DNA of 33,198 bases from Nitrosovibrio sp. Nv4. Lineage in GTDB: Bacteria; Pseudomonadota; Gammaproteobacteria; Burkholderiales; Nitrosomonadaceae. The DNA lies in contig CAMAPK010000005.1 of the NCBI GenBank assembly GCA_945860135.1, positions 66,118-99,315 on the forward strand, given 5' to 3'. Under the pieces are notes generated by a model. That model was given only the letters and a program-made list of their open reading frames with translations. It had not been told where the DNA came from and made no database searches. Made by a program: the position numbers and the translations under genes. Within the stretch, counting starts at the first letter, position 1; every line of letters begins with the position of its first letter. Below are positions 33,001-33,198 of this stretch, piece after piece.

Positions 33001-33198
33001 ATGCCAAGAAATTCCAACCCCGTCAATGTGAGCGCAACCACTAGCAACGACACCCCGTACGCGGCGAGCCCGATCGAACCGCAGGCCACCACATCGCAGG
33101 CGCAGCGCTGGCTTTTTGGCGTGGCCATGATGGGCGTCACCATGCCCGGCCAGGTCTTCGGCGTGTCGCTGCTATTTTTCTACACGGACGTCAAACAT
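33001..33198 (+). CDS. Partial membrane transporter, MFS/GPH-like, in the place of rplT
   Basis: The frame starts with ATG 12 bases after the rpmI stop, behind AAGGAGA, and is open to the window edge (66 residues seen). Residues 4-35 are rich in Ser, Thr, Pro and Ala. Then comes a hydrophobic segment from about WLFGVAMMGV to LLFFYTDVKH. The LLFFYTDV motif is reminiscent of the first membrane helix of glycoside-pentoside-hexuronide (MelB-like) symporters; that is recognition, not proof. The first three codons and the SD look like those of rplT. It could be a fused or misjoined frame. Confidence 0.45.
   Translation, partial: MPRNSNPVNVSATTSNDTPYAASPIEPQATTSQAQRWLFGVAMMGVTMPGQVFGVSLLFFYTDVKH

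Overview
The window is an ordinary bacterial chromosomal core region of about 33 kb, packed with conserved housekeeping genes. The protein families, the gene neighbourhoods (classical atpIBEFHAGDC operon, pilT/pilU pair, yfhL-coaD-rsmD, carAB-greA, yhbY/rlmE, ftsH-folP-glmM, thrS-infC-rpmI) and the moderate GC content point to a betaproteobacterium, probably of the Nitrosomonadales type. The genus call is inference from gene order and cannot be settled without a search. I see no rRNA, tRNA, CRISPR array, insertion sequence or phage gene.

Layout. Positions 45-8607 (minus strand) hold glmU and, upstream of it, the complete nine-gene F1Fo ATP synthase operon. A good sigma70-type promoter lies at 8781-8809, a strong hairpin terminator at 1644-1669, and glmU has its own candidate promoter at 1575-1603. 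Positions 8910-11152 (minus) encode the twitching-motility ATPases PilU and PilT. The PLP protein YggS (plus) is divergent from pilT and converges, with overlap, on the minus-strand group yfhL-like ferredoxin, coaD, rsmD. Two M16 peptidases follow on the minus strand, one with an intact HxxEH site and one without.

Positions 16201-23793 carry ftsY (plus), fur (minus), and a plus-strand run bamE-dapB-carA-carB. Fur and bamE are divergent, with a candidate fur promoter between them. Positions 23923-29839 carry greA, yhbY (minus), rlmE, ftsH with a clear terminator, folP and glmM. GlmM and GlmU are two enzymes of the same UDP-GlcNAc pathway, encoded at opposite ends of the window. Positions 30039-32988 carry the translation cluster thrS-infC-rpmI.

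The most unusual points are at the right end. infC appears to start at an ATA codon at 31983. Immediately after rpmI, where rplT (ribosomal protein L20) is expected, the typical ribosome binding site and ATG-CCA-AGA codons continue into a Ser/Thr-rich membrane-protein N-terminus that looks like an MFS/GPH sugar transporter. This is either a real rearrangement or a join in the assembly. Nine of the 33 complete protein genes appear to use non-ATG starts (GTG, TTG or ATA). I found no clearly new multi-gene system in the window.
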